NCBI GenBank assembly: GCA_013400115.1
Contig: VXBP01004622.1
Span: 1,359,008 to 1,423,007 of the forward strand
DNA: 64,000 bases
Reading direction: 5' to 3'
Source: Rhinopomastus cyanomelas
Taxonomy: Eukaryota; Chordata; Aves; Bucerotiformes; Rhinopomastidae
Shown here: piece after piece, positions 21,274 to 35,200 of the stretch
Layout of the letters: each line of letters opens with the position of its first letter
Position numbering within the stretch: position 1 is the first letter of the stretch
Made by a program: the position numbers and the translations under genes
The notes under the pieces: generated by a model
Database searches by the model: none
Told to the model about the DNA's origin: nothing
The model's input: only the letters and a program-made list of their open reading frames with translations

Positions 21274-23205
21274 TCACATGGTATTGTAGAGGGGATTGGT
21301 TGTCCGCTTTTTATCATTGGTCTTCTTGAGCCTTCTCAGAGGGTGAGTTCTCCCATGCTGCTGCCGGGCTTCAATAGCCAGACCTTGAGCTGGAGACAAG
21401 GAGTCCAGGACCTGCACCTGGAACAGCGGGAGACCCCCCTCGGAGCTAGTCCATGTTGGATCAGCGCTGGCAAACAAGCTCTGCTGGCTGGAGCCACACT
21501 CTTTGGCGTACTGAGCCAGCGGCCTCTCCACTGGTCTGCTCTGAGCAATGCACTCGGCTGTTCTGAGCTGCTCCACAAAATGCTTAGCGGGCTCCGGGGA
21601 GGAAAGGCGATGTTTTCTGCATGCGCTTTCCGAGCCCCTCTCCAACCTCCCCCCGTGAAAACCTCGATTGAGGGCAACGCAGGTGAGAAGCACCGGGTTG
21701 GTATCGCAAGAGGCCGACTGCCTCTCGGATAAGTCGTCCTTGCAGAGGTCCAGGCAGTCCAGTTTGGCCAAAGAGGCTGAACGTTTCATGTGGGAAGGTG
21801 TGGTGAGCCCTGCGTGCCGGATTCGAGCTTCTATTTCCTTCGTTCGCTGCTTGACCAGGCCAGGGCTGTTGCTGCTCTCCTCCATGCTGTGGCTGCTGGA
21901 GCTGTGGGGGAGGCCGTAACACAGGAAAGAGATGTCCAGAAGGTCCATGTTTTCAGTGTGTTGGCTGCCGCAATCCTCACCACTCAGCTGCCTCGAGGTG
22001 CCAGCACCTGCCCTGCAGCGTGACTTGGGTCTGTCCCTGAATGGGAGAGTTGTGTCTCCCTCAGTGCCATGTGGCACAACCGGCTCATCGTCTGTACCTG
22101 TGCTCTGCTCGGTGACACCTTCCAGGTGAATGACGTAGGGGTAGGAAGAACAATCTGGGCTGGCTGAAGGTGCAGAACTCACCTGAGCAGGGGGGAAAGC
22201 AGCACCAAGGTGAACAGATAACCTAGCAGCTTCCTCGCTGGGGCTGCCCACAGTGAAGGTGGCCTGTCTGTGTACCGTGTGCTCCGGCAGCGAGGGACTC
22301 ACCAGCACTGGAGCTCTGAGACAGGGTGAGGCCTTCTCCAAGCACAACGAAGGGTTCAAGTTTTCATCTAAAGCTGGGACAGCTGCAGCCAACCCTTCCT
22401 GCTCACAGCTCGCATCAGGGCACTCTGCAGACCTTGCCAAGGGAGTGTATTCAATTATCTCAATTCTCTTTGGGAGGAGGGAGGGCAGGGAAGGCTCCGC
22501 TGTCCCATCTAATGAGACCACTGTCCTGCGCTCTTGTGCCATCCCCTCGTGTCGTGGGCCAGGCTCTGCTGGCAGCTCTGCTCCAGGAGGATGCAGCAAC
22601 TCCTCAGCACCGGGACCCCGCACTCTGTCACCCTCCAGAGCCAGCTCCAGTGGTGGCTCTTCGCTCTTCCCCTGCAGCAGGAGCTCAGCAGCAGGAGAAT
22701 CGTTCCTGGAGTTCTTGCGGGTGGGCAAGACGCAGCCTGGGGATGGGTGCTGATGCTCCTGCTCCTGTCTCAAGCGCTCAAACTCCAGAGTGGCTCGACG
22801 GACAGAGCCAGGGCACCACTTGGGCTCAGGATTAACAGAACCTCGAGGCTCTTGCTGTTCCCCACCAGAGTTGCTTTCCTCCAGCTCTGATTTACCACAA
22901 GACGGCTGCAGTGAGGGGGTGGTTTCTTGCTCCACTTGCAAAGGGTCCTTTTCCTTTTCCTGGTGTCCAGCACAGGCTCCTTCGCCCTGTTCTACCTTTT
23001 CCAAAGCCCAAATCGCCTCCACTGGCAACTCGTGTACGGTGTTCCTCTTTGGTGTCTGGGTGAGGTTGGCTGAACTCTCTTTCTGCTGGACAGGTCCTGC
23101 ACCCTGGTTGATTGACTCAATCTCTGTGATGATTTCTTTCACAGAAATAGCATTTTCTGAGTGCGATCGCGTGAGCTGGCCTGTGCTCGGCAGTTCAGGG
23201 ACCTC
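21274..23205 (-). CDS. SSH2: SSH2 terminal coding exon (1932 bp)
   Basis: 644 codons including the stop. Opens with EVPELPSTGQLTRSHSENAI (matches human QSHSENAISVKEI). Conserved islands: PGSVRRATLEFERLRQEQEH, PKRIEIIEYTPL, the 14-3-3-type site MKRSASLAKL, PVERPLAQYAKECGSSQQ and the basic actin-binding end. The stretches between the islands are strongly diverged, as usual in the slingshot tail. Confidence 0.95.
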   Translation of the reverse strand, partial: EVPELPSTGQLTRSHSENAISVKEIITEIESINQGAGPVQQKESSANLTQTPKRNTVHELPVEAIWALEKVEQGEGACAGHQEKEKDPLQVEQETTPSLQPSCGKSELEESNSGGEQQEPRGSVNPEPKWCPGSVRRATLEFERLRQEQEHQHPSPGCVLPTRKNSRNDSPAAELLLQGKSEEPPLELALEGDRVRGPGAEELLHPPGAELPAEPGPRHEGMAQERRTVVSLDGTAEPSLPSLLPKRIEIIEYTPLARSAECPDASCEQEGLAAAVPALDENLNPSLCLEKASPCLRAPVLVSPSLPEHTVHRQATFTVGSPSEEAARLSVHLGAAFPPAQVSSAPSASPDCSSYPYVIHLEGVTEQSTGTDDEPVVPHGTEGDTTLPFRDRPKSRCRAGAGTSRQLSGEDCGSQHTENMDLLDISFLCYGLPHSSSSHSMEESSNSPGLVKQRTKEIEARIRHAGLTTPSHMKRSASLAKLDCLDLCKDDLSERQSASCDTNPVLLTCVALNRGFHGGRLERGSESACRKHRLSSPEPAKHFVEQLRTAECIAQSRPVERPLAQYAKECGSSQQSLFASADPTWTSSEGGLPLFQVQVLDSLSPAQGLAIEARQQHGRTHPLRRLKKTNDKKRTTNPLYNTM

Positions 23206-26200
23206 CTGCAACACAGAAATGAGAGAATTACAAAGTGGATCAGCTGAGCTGAGGCAGAGTAAATGGCAGCACCTAAGGGAAATCGGGTTTCCCGTCCCCA
23301 AGGGAACAAGAAGTACCCGTGCCACGTGGGGATACAAGTGCTGTGATCAATAACGCAGAAAGGTCATTGTTTCTGGGGCTGTACTTCGTAGAACTACTCA
23401 GGCTAGAAAAGACCCTTGAGATCATCCAGTCCAACCAATAAACCTACTCTGCCAAGGTCACCACTAGACCAGATCCCTCAGCACCACATCTAAATGATCT
23501 CTGAACACCTCCTGGGATGGTGACTCAAACGCTTGCCTGGTGAGCCCATTCCAAGCCCCGACTGCTCTTCCAGTAAAGAAACTTTTCCTAATGTCCAGCC
23601 CAACATACTCCGTTTAACATATCCCAGGCTGGATTTTCACCTAGACCAAGATTTAAGAACTTTTATTTCCTTTGGAATTCATAACACTTTACATGTTAAA
23701 AAAAAAAAAAAAGTCTCATTAATGGAAGAAAGTCCCAGTGTTGCTGAAAGTGCAGTTCAGAACTGCAGACATGAAAGATTCCGCTCACGTCCAGGAGTGA
23801 GCAGAAGGGCAACAGAAAGAATGAGCAAGCGCTGAAACACTCCGCTTCCCCTGAGGAGCATGGCCAGAGCAGCTCCTCCATGCACACGGACACTCTTTCT
23901 GCCAAATCACTGGAGAGAATGTTGGCCTGTTACGTACAGAAGAGCTTTGTTGCCTCACATGGAGACGGAAAAGATTCAAGCAATGCAGCATGGAATTTCA
24001 ATGAGAAGCTCCCAGAAAACTATGGCCCCAGACATCATCAATCCCTGTGAGGGTCCTGGAGGGTGAGGGCAATTATCAGAGGAAGGTACCTCAGCTCAGA
24101 GTTGACTGCATTTTATCAGGACCACCTCTCTACCCAGGACAGAAGTGAGCCATGAGGTGCCTCATCCCATTACCACAGGCCTGGTCAGTCTCTCTTTCTC
24201 TCTCGCTCCAGCAGTAGAAGCTCTACATCTGCCTTGATGTTCTATCCCAATGCTGGTGCTTCCCAATCAGGGAAAGGTGCCAGTTTTGTCCTATTCTTGG
24301 TAGGTTCCTCAAACCAGATAAATATCTGCACAGGTTGGGGCTGCTGGCTGGCCTCAGCTGGGCAGGGTTCAGTTGGTGGGTCAAGTCCCACCTATCTGCT
24401 CTCTTGATTTAAAACTCAAAAATAAGTTTCTCATGAGAAGAGCAGAGCAGGTCAGGTCAACGGTGACTCAGTCAGTGCCCTGCCACTGCCAGCAAACAGA
24501 TGCTTAAGGAAAAACTACAGAAGAGGGTAAGTATCTAAAAGTGAAGAGATGGGGAAGTATCTAATGATCCCTCCCCAAAGAACTACTCTGGTTCAGCAAA
24601 AGCCAAGGACTAGAAAAACCCCATTCACAGCAACCTCACAGCAAGAGAACCACCCACAGAGAGGTTTGAGCAGCAGTTCCTAAACCACCAAGCAAGTTAT
24701 TTTAACCTTTTGTTGTTCTTCATCTGTGGAAGAGTCATCTGATGCCTGAGGAGAGTTTCCAGAGCTGTTCCTTCGAGCATCTGCATCCCCATCCACAGCA
24801 GGCAGTACTTCCAGCACAGGCACCCTGGAGACCCCATTCCTTCCACTCCCTTGTTCCTCTGTCCTGGAGTGGGAGCAGGTGCGTGACCGGCTCTCCTGGG
24901 AAAGCTCCACGAATTTTTCCAAAGCACTAAAGAAATCAATCCTGTCTGCACTTAGGTCCGTCACTTCAGGCTGGGGATCCTGTTGCAGATTTGGGGAATT
25001 TTGGTTTGGGGATTGGGGAAAGTCTTTCAAGCACGAAGTGAACTCTTCCATGGGAACCAAGTGCACGTTCATATCAGGCTTAAGGGCATCTTTTTCTAGA
25101 TCATCCACTGTCAAATCAGGAAACTCTGTAATTTCCAAGGGGTGCTGGAGTTGCATTAAGGCTTCGGAAGCGTGGCAGTTATCAGGGGGGACAGAGTCAA
25201 CACAACATCCTGCTGTGCAGCCATTGATGTTATTCAGGTTCAGCTTGTCCTCCATCTGCTCAGCGTGAAAGTCTCGACATGTAAACTCTAGGTGGATCCT
25301 CTCCTTCACACACACCTCCTCAACCATGTTTGTGTCCTCTGGGAGCGGCTGCTCCTTGTCTAGATCAGTTGAGTAGATGGGAGAGATCGGCTGCTGGTTG
25401 TCGTTGGTCTTTGCCTCCGAGATCTGGTCAGCCGAGCTGGTGATCTCCTTTTTGTTCAGCTCCAGCCCGGACTTGCAGATGGGCTCATGATGGTCCGAGA
25501 GGTCACTGTCTGAGTGTGAGCGCCACAGTTTATTGTGCCGCTGTTTGCTGTGGGGGAGAAAAACAAATGAAAACATTGAGTTGTGTTTTGACATAGCAGA
25601 GCCAGACTTTGCTTTAACAGGACACAACCTACATGAAAAACTGGGTCAAACACTGGTCATCTGTCACTGGGAGTCACTGGTCATCACTGCAGCTTTACCT
25701 AAACACTTAGACCAATCCTGCTGCTGGAGAAGCTGATCCAACAACAAGCCACTTCCTAGTGGCTAAATCCCACAGCATTGTTCTGCTACACACACACACA
25801 CTCCCCAGCAGCTTTCTGCCACAAGCAATGGTTAACTGACTCCTGAATTTGGTCCTTTCTCAGACAGGAAGAACTTTGTGGGGTGAGCAAAGACCAGAAA
25901 AGACAGGGTCACTAGTCCTGGGCACAAGTGGATGGTGAACACTGAATGAAGTCCCATTTCCCTTGCAGGCTCCTTTGAATAGCTTCAGAGATCAGTAACT
26001 GGACTCTGGTGACCAAGGGGGTAGGGTGTGTTAGGTAGCACACAGAAGGCATCCTCAGCAGTCAACAAATAGCCCAAATCACTACCTGCCTCTCACAAGA
26101 AGGAAGGTCAAGAGTTCTCCACGTCTTAGAAAGTCCCTTTAGGAAGGTCAGAGCAACCACAAGGCCATGTAACTGCCAGCAGCATTGCACTACCTTCCTT

Positions 26201-29200
26201 ATCTCCACCTGCCAAAACACTCAGCCCATGCTCCTGGGCTTACAAAGAGCAAAGGAGGCAACTCTCACAGTGAAACCACACCAGATAGCCATTTCTGCAA
26301 GGGCTTCGCTGAGTGACCATGGCCACAGGGCTGTGCTTCCACCGTTTGCCCCTAGGAGGAGAGCAGATACCACAGAAAGGTCCTTGCAAAAACGTCTCCA
26401 GTCCCTTGCTATTGAGAGCAGGCGCTCCCAGCCACAGCCATTGGCTGCACCAAGTTAATTAAAGATGCTATTGGGCTAATTACAATTAACCAGTTTAGCT
26501 ACAGGTGCCCAACAGCTAAGGAAAATAATCCACTGTAGATTTAACTTTCCAACTCTGTGACCCCTACCTATGACACAGGGCAGAACCTGTCAAAGGTTCT
26601 GCCCTGTGTCATAAGGAGAGAAGGGTCAAGACTAAAGGTGTCAAAGGAGAGAAGGGTCAAGACTAAGGGCCAAAAAGCATCACTCTGGGGTGCACGTACT
26701 CTGCCTCCAGTGGGTTTTGGGGCAAAGTCTGACACTGACAGCAGAACCAGGTTTGCCCGTGGGGCAGGCAGGCTGTTGCTAAAGTTCTGTATTGGATGCC
26801 AACGATTTCCTATGTCTCTGCTTGTTTAACTTGGGGAGAAGCTGATGTTTCTGAAGGTACTTCCCATCCTTCAGTACTCAAATTCAGCACTCTGCTGCAC
26901 TTCCATCGCATTTGGAAGCCAGAGTCACCCTCACACACCAAAAAACCCAACGGGCCAAGCACAGTTTGGATCTGAGAATCCAAACGTGCCAACAGCTGCC
27001 AGGAGAGGTGTGTTGTATCAACTTTTAATCTCACACCTTCCTCCAGACTTACAGCCTGCAAGAGATGCTAAAAGTAGGGTCAAAGAACAGGAGCCCATGT
27101 CCCTTCCTAGAGTCCACAGCCATTTCTTGTCTTTCCTGGGCACTGCATGGTCCTGGTGTGCCAGGCATGGCACATGGTCTGCAAGAGCACCAGCGCTGCT
27201 GCCCACACCAGCCCTGGATCCTCACACCTCCCAGCACGCTGCAGCCAGCTCTCCAGGCTCTGGTACAAAACTGCTGCTGTTGTGGCACAAGAGAACAGGG
27301 GATCTCAAACATCGTTTTCCTGTAACTTGCTCGTAACTAATGAAAGAAACAGGGCTGGCTCAGCCTTTCTGCATCTGTCGCCAGAGGAAGGGGACAGTTT
27401 AACTAAGCCCAGGAAGTATGACAGTCCCAAAGAGCAAAACACACTGCTTGTTGTGACTAAAGGCAGGCAGGGGGTTTTCACTTTGCAGCTGGGAAACATA
27501 TCCCAGTTGCTATAACCCCAACACAAAACCGTAACTAGATAGCACAAGCACATGGCTGCCCTCACATACCTTCCCTCTGAAACCAGAGCAGTCACATGAG
27601 GGTGAATCTGTTGTTTTTTTGGTTTTGGTTTTTTTTTTACCTGTCCTGGAATACCACAGCAATAAACAAGGCAGGCAGAGGCCAGAGGGGAGAGATAAAT
27701 AATGCAGAGAAGAAAGAGAAAACAGAACCGTTTGGAGCTGTGAGGGGGCCGCATGAAGAGGGACCATTCTGCAGCACAGAGAGGCTGTTCCTTGCTTCAG
27801 TGAAACTTCATTTAATTCAGGCTGTTTAGTCCTACACACAGATGTGATGTACTGCTCTTGCATTTTTTAAAAGCCTCCCAAGTAATCCTGTTCGTGCCAC
27901 TGTATGGGGACTTGCAGAGTAGGTCAGGAACAGTGGGGTGCTGAAGTGAGAGAGGAAGCAAACACCATGGAAATGATGGCAGTAAGATTTACCTCCTGAA
28001 GAATAAGTTACTGGAAGACAGGAGAAAGAAAAATAAATCCTTAACCAAAATGTTTGTACAGGGTGGCTTTTCAAGGCGTCACCAACTACCAGAGTGACAG
28101 ATCACCGAAACCAGCCGCAGGGCTGAAGGCTCAAAGATGTGAAACAGCAGCTGCTGCCAGCCCATGGCTCCTCACAGGTGTTCCCCGACCTGCTGCAAAG
28201 GATGTTGGTGTGTTTTTCACATCTGAAAAGCTGCTTTTCCTCTACCCAGTCCAGCCGAGTGGGATCCAATTTCCCACTCTGCTCAGTGCTAGAGAGCACA
28301 CCAGAGTTTAGCACTGACCTTTATTAAATGATGCCAGCAGCATGTTTGGTGTCACGAGGCATCAAAAGCAGGTGTGGTTTCTGTCCCAAAGGGTTTCAGT
28401 CCAGAAGAGCACAATTTCTTAAAATATCTACTCCTCTGTGATCTACCCTGTGACTCGATACTACTTGGCTGCTTTTTCAGGGAGAAAGCAGGTTATGGCA
28501 GTCAGCATTTGGGGAACGGGGCAGAGGGAGACAGGCACAGGGAGAGGTGGAGGGCAAAGATCCTGTGGGTGCATTTGATCGGGGAATCAGTTGGAAGGAG
28601 CCCTCAGGTTGCTAATCTGTGCAGAGGGGGAAAAAGGAAGCACATTTCAGTGACAGGAGGAGCTTACACCAGGGGTTTGGTGTAAAAACTGGGAATCCAG
28701 ACCTGACTCAGTGGCAGAGCGAGCTTGCTGGGAGGAGTTGGAGAGCGAAGAATAAACTGTATGTCATTAGCACAGGAAAAGGGAAGGGAAGTCTTTGCAA
28801 ATGGATAGAACAGACCCAAAGGGACAAAACCAAGCAAAGGACAGAAGTGAGAAGTGTGCCCTAAAGAAAGCACATGGTGCCTGAGCAGCATAATATCACA
28901 GGCACCCTACAACAGCACCAAGAAGCTATGAAATAATTACATTGGTCAGAACATGCTAAGAGCCACCTCCTGCAGCAGGAGGCTGAGCTTGGGTAATTCT
29001 GCTTGCTTCAGATCTGCTCCCTGCCAAAGCACACCAGGATCCCAAACCAAACACCTTAACCTGGTGAAACATGGAGTATCACCACTGCTTTCCAGCTGGC
29101 CACATGAAGACATTGCTTAAGGCAGCTTACAAGTGGGTTTCTCAGAAGCATGCAACAGTTATGTCTTTTTCACTCATCAGGTGACAGGCTTGGGATTACA

Positions 29201-32200
29201 ACACACTCACCCAGAGCCAGACCCAGCTACAGACCAGCCTGAGGACTCCACGCAGGAATAAACACGGCTGTTGCAATGCACAGAACATCCTGTCCCCTCC
29301 CCTACCACCAGCACTTACCCAAGGGATCTAAATAAAACCAGACCAGCTGCTGAGGAGGGGCATGTTCAACAGGGAACTGTAAGGCTGATATGGAGACAAA
29401 GCGAGTTCCCTGCCAAGTGATGTTACAAGCAATAGGGACACCGTTTATCTCTGCTGGAGTCTGCACAATTCTGAATGCTGCACCAGGATGGCAGGCCACG
29501 GGATGCTACCCTCTAAAAGGCAGCCATCCTAGAAGCTAAATGGCCTCCTAAAAGCTCTTTATTACGCCCATTTTCCCCAGCTCAGCTGGGGTAACCCATG
29601 AGAACTGAATGCTACTTTGCTTTCCCAAGGCACTCATGAGCTTACACTATGCAGTGATGGAAGTTCTAGTTCAAATAAAGGAGTCAATCATGTGTTATGC
29701 CTTACATGTAGGTTGTCAGGGTAATTCCTTCCACTCACCTGGCCAGGAGGATCCCCTGGTACTCCTCCAGCTGCCGCATGAAGCTGGGGTTGGGCTTGGT
29801 GACGGTGCGTCGTTCCTTCACGTAGTCATAAGCCCTGTCCAGGTTCCAGCCGTACTCCTTCATGGCGTAGGCAATCACTGTGGACGCCGAGCGGCTCACT
29901 CCCATCTTGCAGTGCACCAGGCACTTAGAACCATTTTTCCTTAAGTGGGAGAAACAGAAAGAGTGTCACTAAATAGAAAACCTGGCCTCTGGGAAGCTTA
30001 AGAAAAAAGCAAGTTCTTTAACAGACCATTATCAGACACGTTTTTAGCACCGTGGCCACACGGCTGAAGTCTGGGATGTCATCTGATAATCCAATTTACA
30101 AACTGGAGCAAGACATAAAGAAAGTGAAGAGAACAAGGTCTTAATACTCTTAACAGATTTTGTGACAACAGCTCTTCTCAAGCTCTTGTTGGAATGCAGA
30201 CCAACATCAGTTGTTTGCATAAACAACTAAGGACTAACACGGCATCCCTGAACTGATGGGCCGTGTGGGCTGAGTATCGTGCAGTGCTCCAAATACCTAT
30301 TGCACAGATGTGGTGTCATGGTTTGAAAACACATCCCTGGAAGATACCGAGCACTTCAGGGCAGCCTCTAGCACAGAGATGTTCTACTACAGACACTATT
30401 GGGTTTGGCAACTGGCTGAACAAGATGGCCATTGCTTTAGTCAGGTGTTTGAAATCTCATCTAGCTCCTACCCACATGTCTCGAGACACCAGTGCAAATC
30501 CAGCCTAACACCCCATGGACCAACCTGGCAGATTTTGCTTGATTAAGACTTTCTCAAGTCTGTCTATATGTAAAAAATTCTCCTCCCCTGTTCTGTTTAT
30601 AACAATCTTTCACCTCAGCACCTGTCCAAAAAGCAAGCGAGAGGAAAAGAACCTCCTCATAGCTGGAGGCAGAGACCTCAAATGAGAGCTCAGTGCAGCA
30701 CCCTGCTGCAATCAGATGGGAGATCCTTTGGCTTTAATTAATTTTTTTCTCGTTAAAGGCAAAGCACACAGTGTCTTTGAGTGCAACAAGCAGCTACTCT
30801 GCTTGGTGAGGCTGGTATAGAACCTGAAAGGGCAGCCAGAACTCTGCTCCAAAGCACTAAAAAACATTTGTCCACCATGAAATACGAGGAGGAATGCTAG
30901 AGCCCTTCTCTGTGATCTCTGCGTGCTGGGCACCACTGGCACGGAACAGGCTGACAGAACTGTTTGACACCTTTCACTTTCTCCCTTAAGCGGGAGGTTT
31001 TCCAGACTGTCAGCCACGTGAAGTTCCCACAGGACAAACCAGGAGGCTGTAGAGCTCATGCACGTTCATGTGCCTCAACAAGCTCAAACCTCAGCTGCTT
31101 GCAGCTGCTCCAGCCTGTTACAGGCTACACTGCCCCAGATGTGGAAAGGTGCCTGCACTGGCTTGGGTATGCTGGGCTTTAGACTGAGCTCTAAGACTTT
31201 CTCAACAGCACACACCAAACTGCTCAAAACACTGCAATGCTTTTGGTGATGAAAATACCCCCAAGTACAGCTAACGTACAGGGCAAAGAAAGGGGTACAG
31301 TAACTGCCCCAGTCTGGAAGATCATTATTACCTTCCATCACCTCATACTGAGGTCCAATAGTTTAAATTCCAGTGGAAAATATTCTGGGCAGGAGAATAT
31401 TTCTGAGGATGCCAACAATTCAAAAATCAATACTTAAGTGATGTCTTTTAAAGAAAAAAATCTTAAATAAATTAAGTCTTGAGTTGTACTCAAGCAAATG
31501 AGGTTTTAAAGGCTATGAGAAATTGCACTGAGTATAGTTAAGAGATGATAGACATCTATAATGGAAATAATGCTCTAAAGGCAACACATGCCAACCTGTT
31601 TTCTGACCAGTTTTCCCTCAAGAAGGCTGCTGGAATAACTGGAGACTGATCACATAACTGGGATGCAGTTCTCTGCAGTAAAAAGGCCCTACTCTTAGCA
31701 TCTGCTGTCAGATTACTCACTGCAACTGGCAGCTCAGGGACCTACACAGGCATTTACTCCGGCTAAAGGGAAGAGTTTGCTTTGGAGCATTACAAGAAAT
31801 CACTTCCAGACTCTGAGCTTCACTACAAAACCTCACAATGCAGGGAACAAATTATGTTTGTGTTTGGCTTGTAAGGTTTTGCTTCTTACTTCTGTTAAGC
31901 CCTGCTGGATTTGTTACTGCCCTTTCCTTCCACCAGCATCACTGCAGACCCACTGCACTTCCTAAAGGAGCAGGCAAGTTGTTTGCTCTCTAGTACAGGA
32001 ATGATCCCCACTGTTTGCCTGGACTGGAACTGGGCAGAAAACCCTTTGCTAGTCGTACCTGCTCCTAGTACAGACACCTGCAAGAATGAAAATAGGTGGA
32101 AGATAACTCTGACACGATCTACAGAATAAAAACGTTTTGATCCTAGGCAGGCAAAGAGGAAAAGAAAATCAGTAGGAAAATATAAAATGCTTAGTATACA

Positions 32201-35200
32201 TCTTCTAAATCTGTTTGTTCTGGAAAGACTTACTTTGCCTTGGAGATGAATTTGTAGGTATCATTCCAGTAAGCCAGAAGATCTGTTGCTTCTTCATCAT
32301 AAACCCGAATATTGTGGTATTCGAAGAGCCCCGGGAAGAAGTTATCTATTTCTCGAGTCACATTCAAAATATACCGCACCCTGCACGGAAACAGAGAGCA
32401 GGTGAAAATGCAGAGTATGCAGAAGACAGCAAGTTCAGGGAGACAGCAGAGCTTCTGCACAACAGCCTCGCCTTGCTTTGTGAGTGGCAAAGCTCAAAAG
32501 CTTTTGAAGTTGCAATGTTGAACTTAGCTCCTTGGAAACCAGGACCTAACGCAAGGAAGCGGTGGCTAACAGAAACAAAAGGTTTTGCTTAGCAATGTAA
32601 AGGCAAGCCTCTGACAAAAGGGCTTCCATCCACACTGGAAACTTCCTCTACAGCACGTCAGGTTACACTGCTTGCCCATTATCTCTCTATTCTAAGTGTT
32701 ACAGCAACGCTCGTGTTACAGAAGCCCCCCGTGCAGAGTGTTCAATTAGCTCTCCAAGGCCCTTTGTGAATCTGTCCTGCTGCACCAACAATGCAGGGGG
32801 ATTGAAGGCAAAGGCTTGCAAGCAGCACCCCAGTTAAAGGAATACATACAGTAACTACAGCGAGATGCCACAGACAAAGAGCCACTGGGGAAGATCTCTT
32901 TCTTATCAACTTTTCTGGAAAGGAGCCTCCTAGAGAAGCCATATGGCACTTACATACACTACAGCCAGTATTTTTAGCCCCGAGGGTTACTTGTAAGATA
33001 CTTATGAACTGTACTCATGCTGGGATATCAGACACAACAAGAACCCCACAAAGGAGTGACACCTCTTTTCCCTAGAAGGTATGAGGCACTGTCAGTCAAT
33101 AAGGACCTGTCTGACCCAAGGGAACTGCAGCAGACTGCAAGATGAATGAGGACAGTCAACTTTGTCCCACTGGTTCTCAGGTGTAGAAATATGTTATCAG
33201 TTCAATTCAGCAGGGTGATTAGGTTTTTTTTCCCCACTGAATTGGCACAAATAAGCCAACCCCATAAATAATCTAATTGCAAAGTCTTGGTGCTTAGATC
33301 TGTCTAGTCTGAAAGGAACAAAGAGCAGGAGACAGGAATTCATCAGTGCTAAGCCAAAGAGCTATGGGACTTGGCTTCCTCCTGGGCTCAACTCAAACCA
33401 ACAAATACTCTCTTAGATATTTTCCTTCCTGTTGCAGTCTGGAGGTGCATACTCCCGAGTGCCTGCCTCCACAATCGTGAGACCTCAGTGAAGAACAACG
33501 GGCTGCAGCAGAGAGCACAGAGCCAGCCACACAGCATCCAGTGAAGTAATTGTGGCTTTTTGTTACTTTTAGCTATGAGATTGCTGGTTTCCTTTGTTTG
33601 CCAAGGGGATGTCAGTCAAGGTCAGGGAACAAGACTCTTACTTTAGGGTGCCTGTTTGTGGGATGAGGAGTTTGGAGGAAGCAAGAGCTTGTTCAGATCT
33701 GCAAACCCTTTAGTCAGATTTGGTTTACACAGCAAGTATGGAAGGGAGTTGTTTGCATAGACAAGCATTGAGGCCAGGCTCTTGCTTTCAAGCTGTTGGC
33801 CCAAAGCTACTTACCCTCTGTTCTGCAAGTCTTCCAAATTGGATGCGTTCCATTCTGAGCCCTGAGGGGGAAACATGCAAAGGGACACATCAGTCAGAAG
33901 GAAACCATGGTCAGACAACTGATGGAAGGATGGACTGTCATCAGGAAACAGGAGAAGGAAGCTGTCCGGCCAAGTGTTTTGACAGCAGGGTGGGGGCCTC
34001 TGGAGCAAAGGACAGACAGAAGTGTGGTCGTAGGGCTCATGTTCAGCACCTTACCTTGCCCTGTTAATCAGATCTATTCTGAAGCAGCAAACAGCTCTCC
34101 AAGGCAGAAGCCCAGCATCACATGCTGACACTTCCTGCAAATCTCTGACAAATCAACCTCAGCAAAGATGAGACCACTCCACCCTTTCCCTGGAGGCTGC
34201 TGCCAGCTCTACCCCACAGGAGAGCAACTGCCTGCATTTTGAAGCATCCAGGTGCTCTTTATACATGAAACACCCATCTCACACATCAAAGGCAGCAACA
34301 CTACAAGCTCACCTGGGTTACACCTCTTCTTTTAAAGCTGTGTGAGCAGAGAAATAAAACACATTTAGCCCAGGCTAACCAATCCTCTTCTCTACAGCAC
34401 ACAGAGGGCCTCCGAGCTGCTTGTTTCCTACTCAAATTTATCAATCCTGACTGAGGGGACAACCACTCCAAGGCTCCCTTCAAAATTTAAGATGTACAAG
34501 CTCTCTGCTTTCCTGTTCTAAACCAGCTTCTAAGTAGAAAGCTAGTTCAGATGAAAGACTAAGGCAGAGTGACCCAGCCAGCACTGCCATCACTGACAGA
34601 ACAGCTCTTTTCAGGGCTGCTCCCACAGCGCAGGCTTCCACATGGCCCTAGGGCCAGGACAGGCACAGCCAGGGTGAGCTGGCCCTTGGAGCAGACCCAC
34701 TGCTTCCTACAAACTCTATTAGTCCAATAGCAAGAACCTCCCAGTCTTACAGATGCAGCAGTGTCCACCCAGAGGATGGGTTGCAGCTTGTCCCAGAAAA
34801 TATACACAGGCACCTTGGGGCTGAGTTGAGGAGCTCCAGGAGCTCTGGCTCAAGCGCTCACTTGGTGTTCATGACAACGCTTGTGGAAAAGTCCTGAGTG
34901 CTCACAGCTTGTGTCTGGAAGCACAATCACAGAAGAGTTGCATTACCATTCTGGTAGCTAATGGGGACAAGCTCGTTGTCTTGTCTTGACATTTCAAGAA
35001 TACAACAAACAAAATGCAGCTGGTTCTTCTCAGACTGAGCTATTTCCTAAGAGGAATCATCATAATGAGGACAACATCCAAGGGATCGGCAGACCGACTC
35101 TGAATTTTGAGCAGGATAAAAGGGCAAACGTTACATGTCACAGTAGCCCAGGTTTTAACAGAATCCACTGCCTTCGGCCACAGATGAGGTCAACCCCAGC

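Larger units (their letters stand above)
25548..29738 (-). other. SSH2 intron between catalytic and tail exons
   Basis: 4.2 kb intron. It contains a short CA tract (25788-25801), the 26569-26666 inverted/direct repeat cluster and a T-rich run near 27610-27640. No RNA gene or other coding exon was recognised. Confidence 0.75.
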
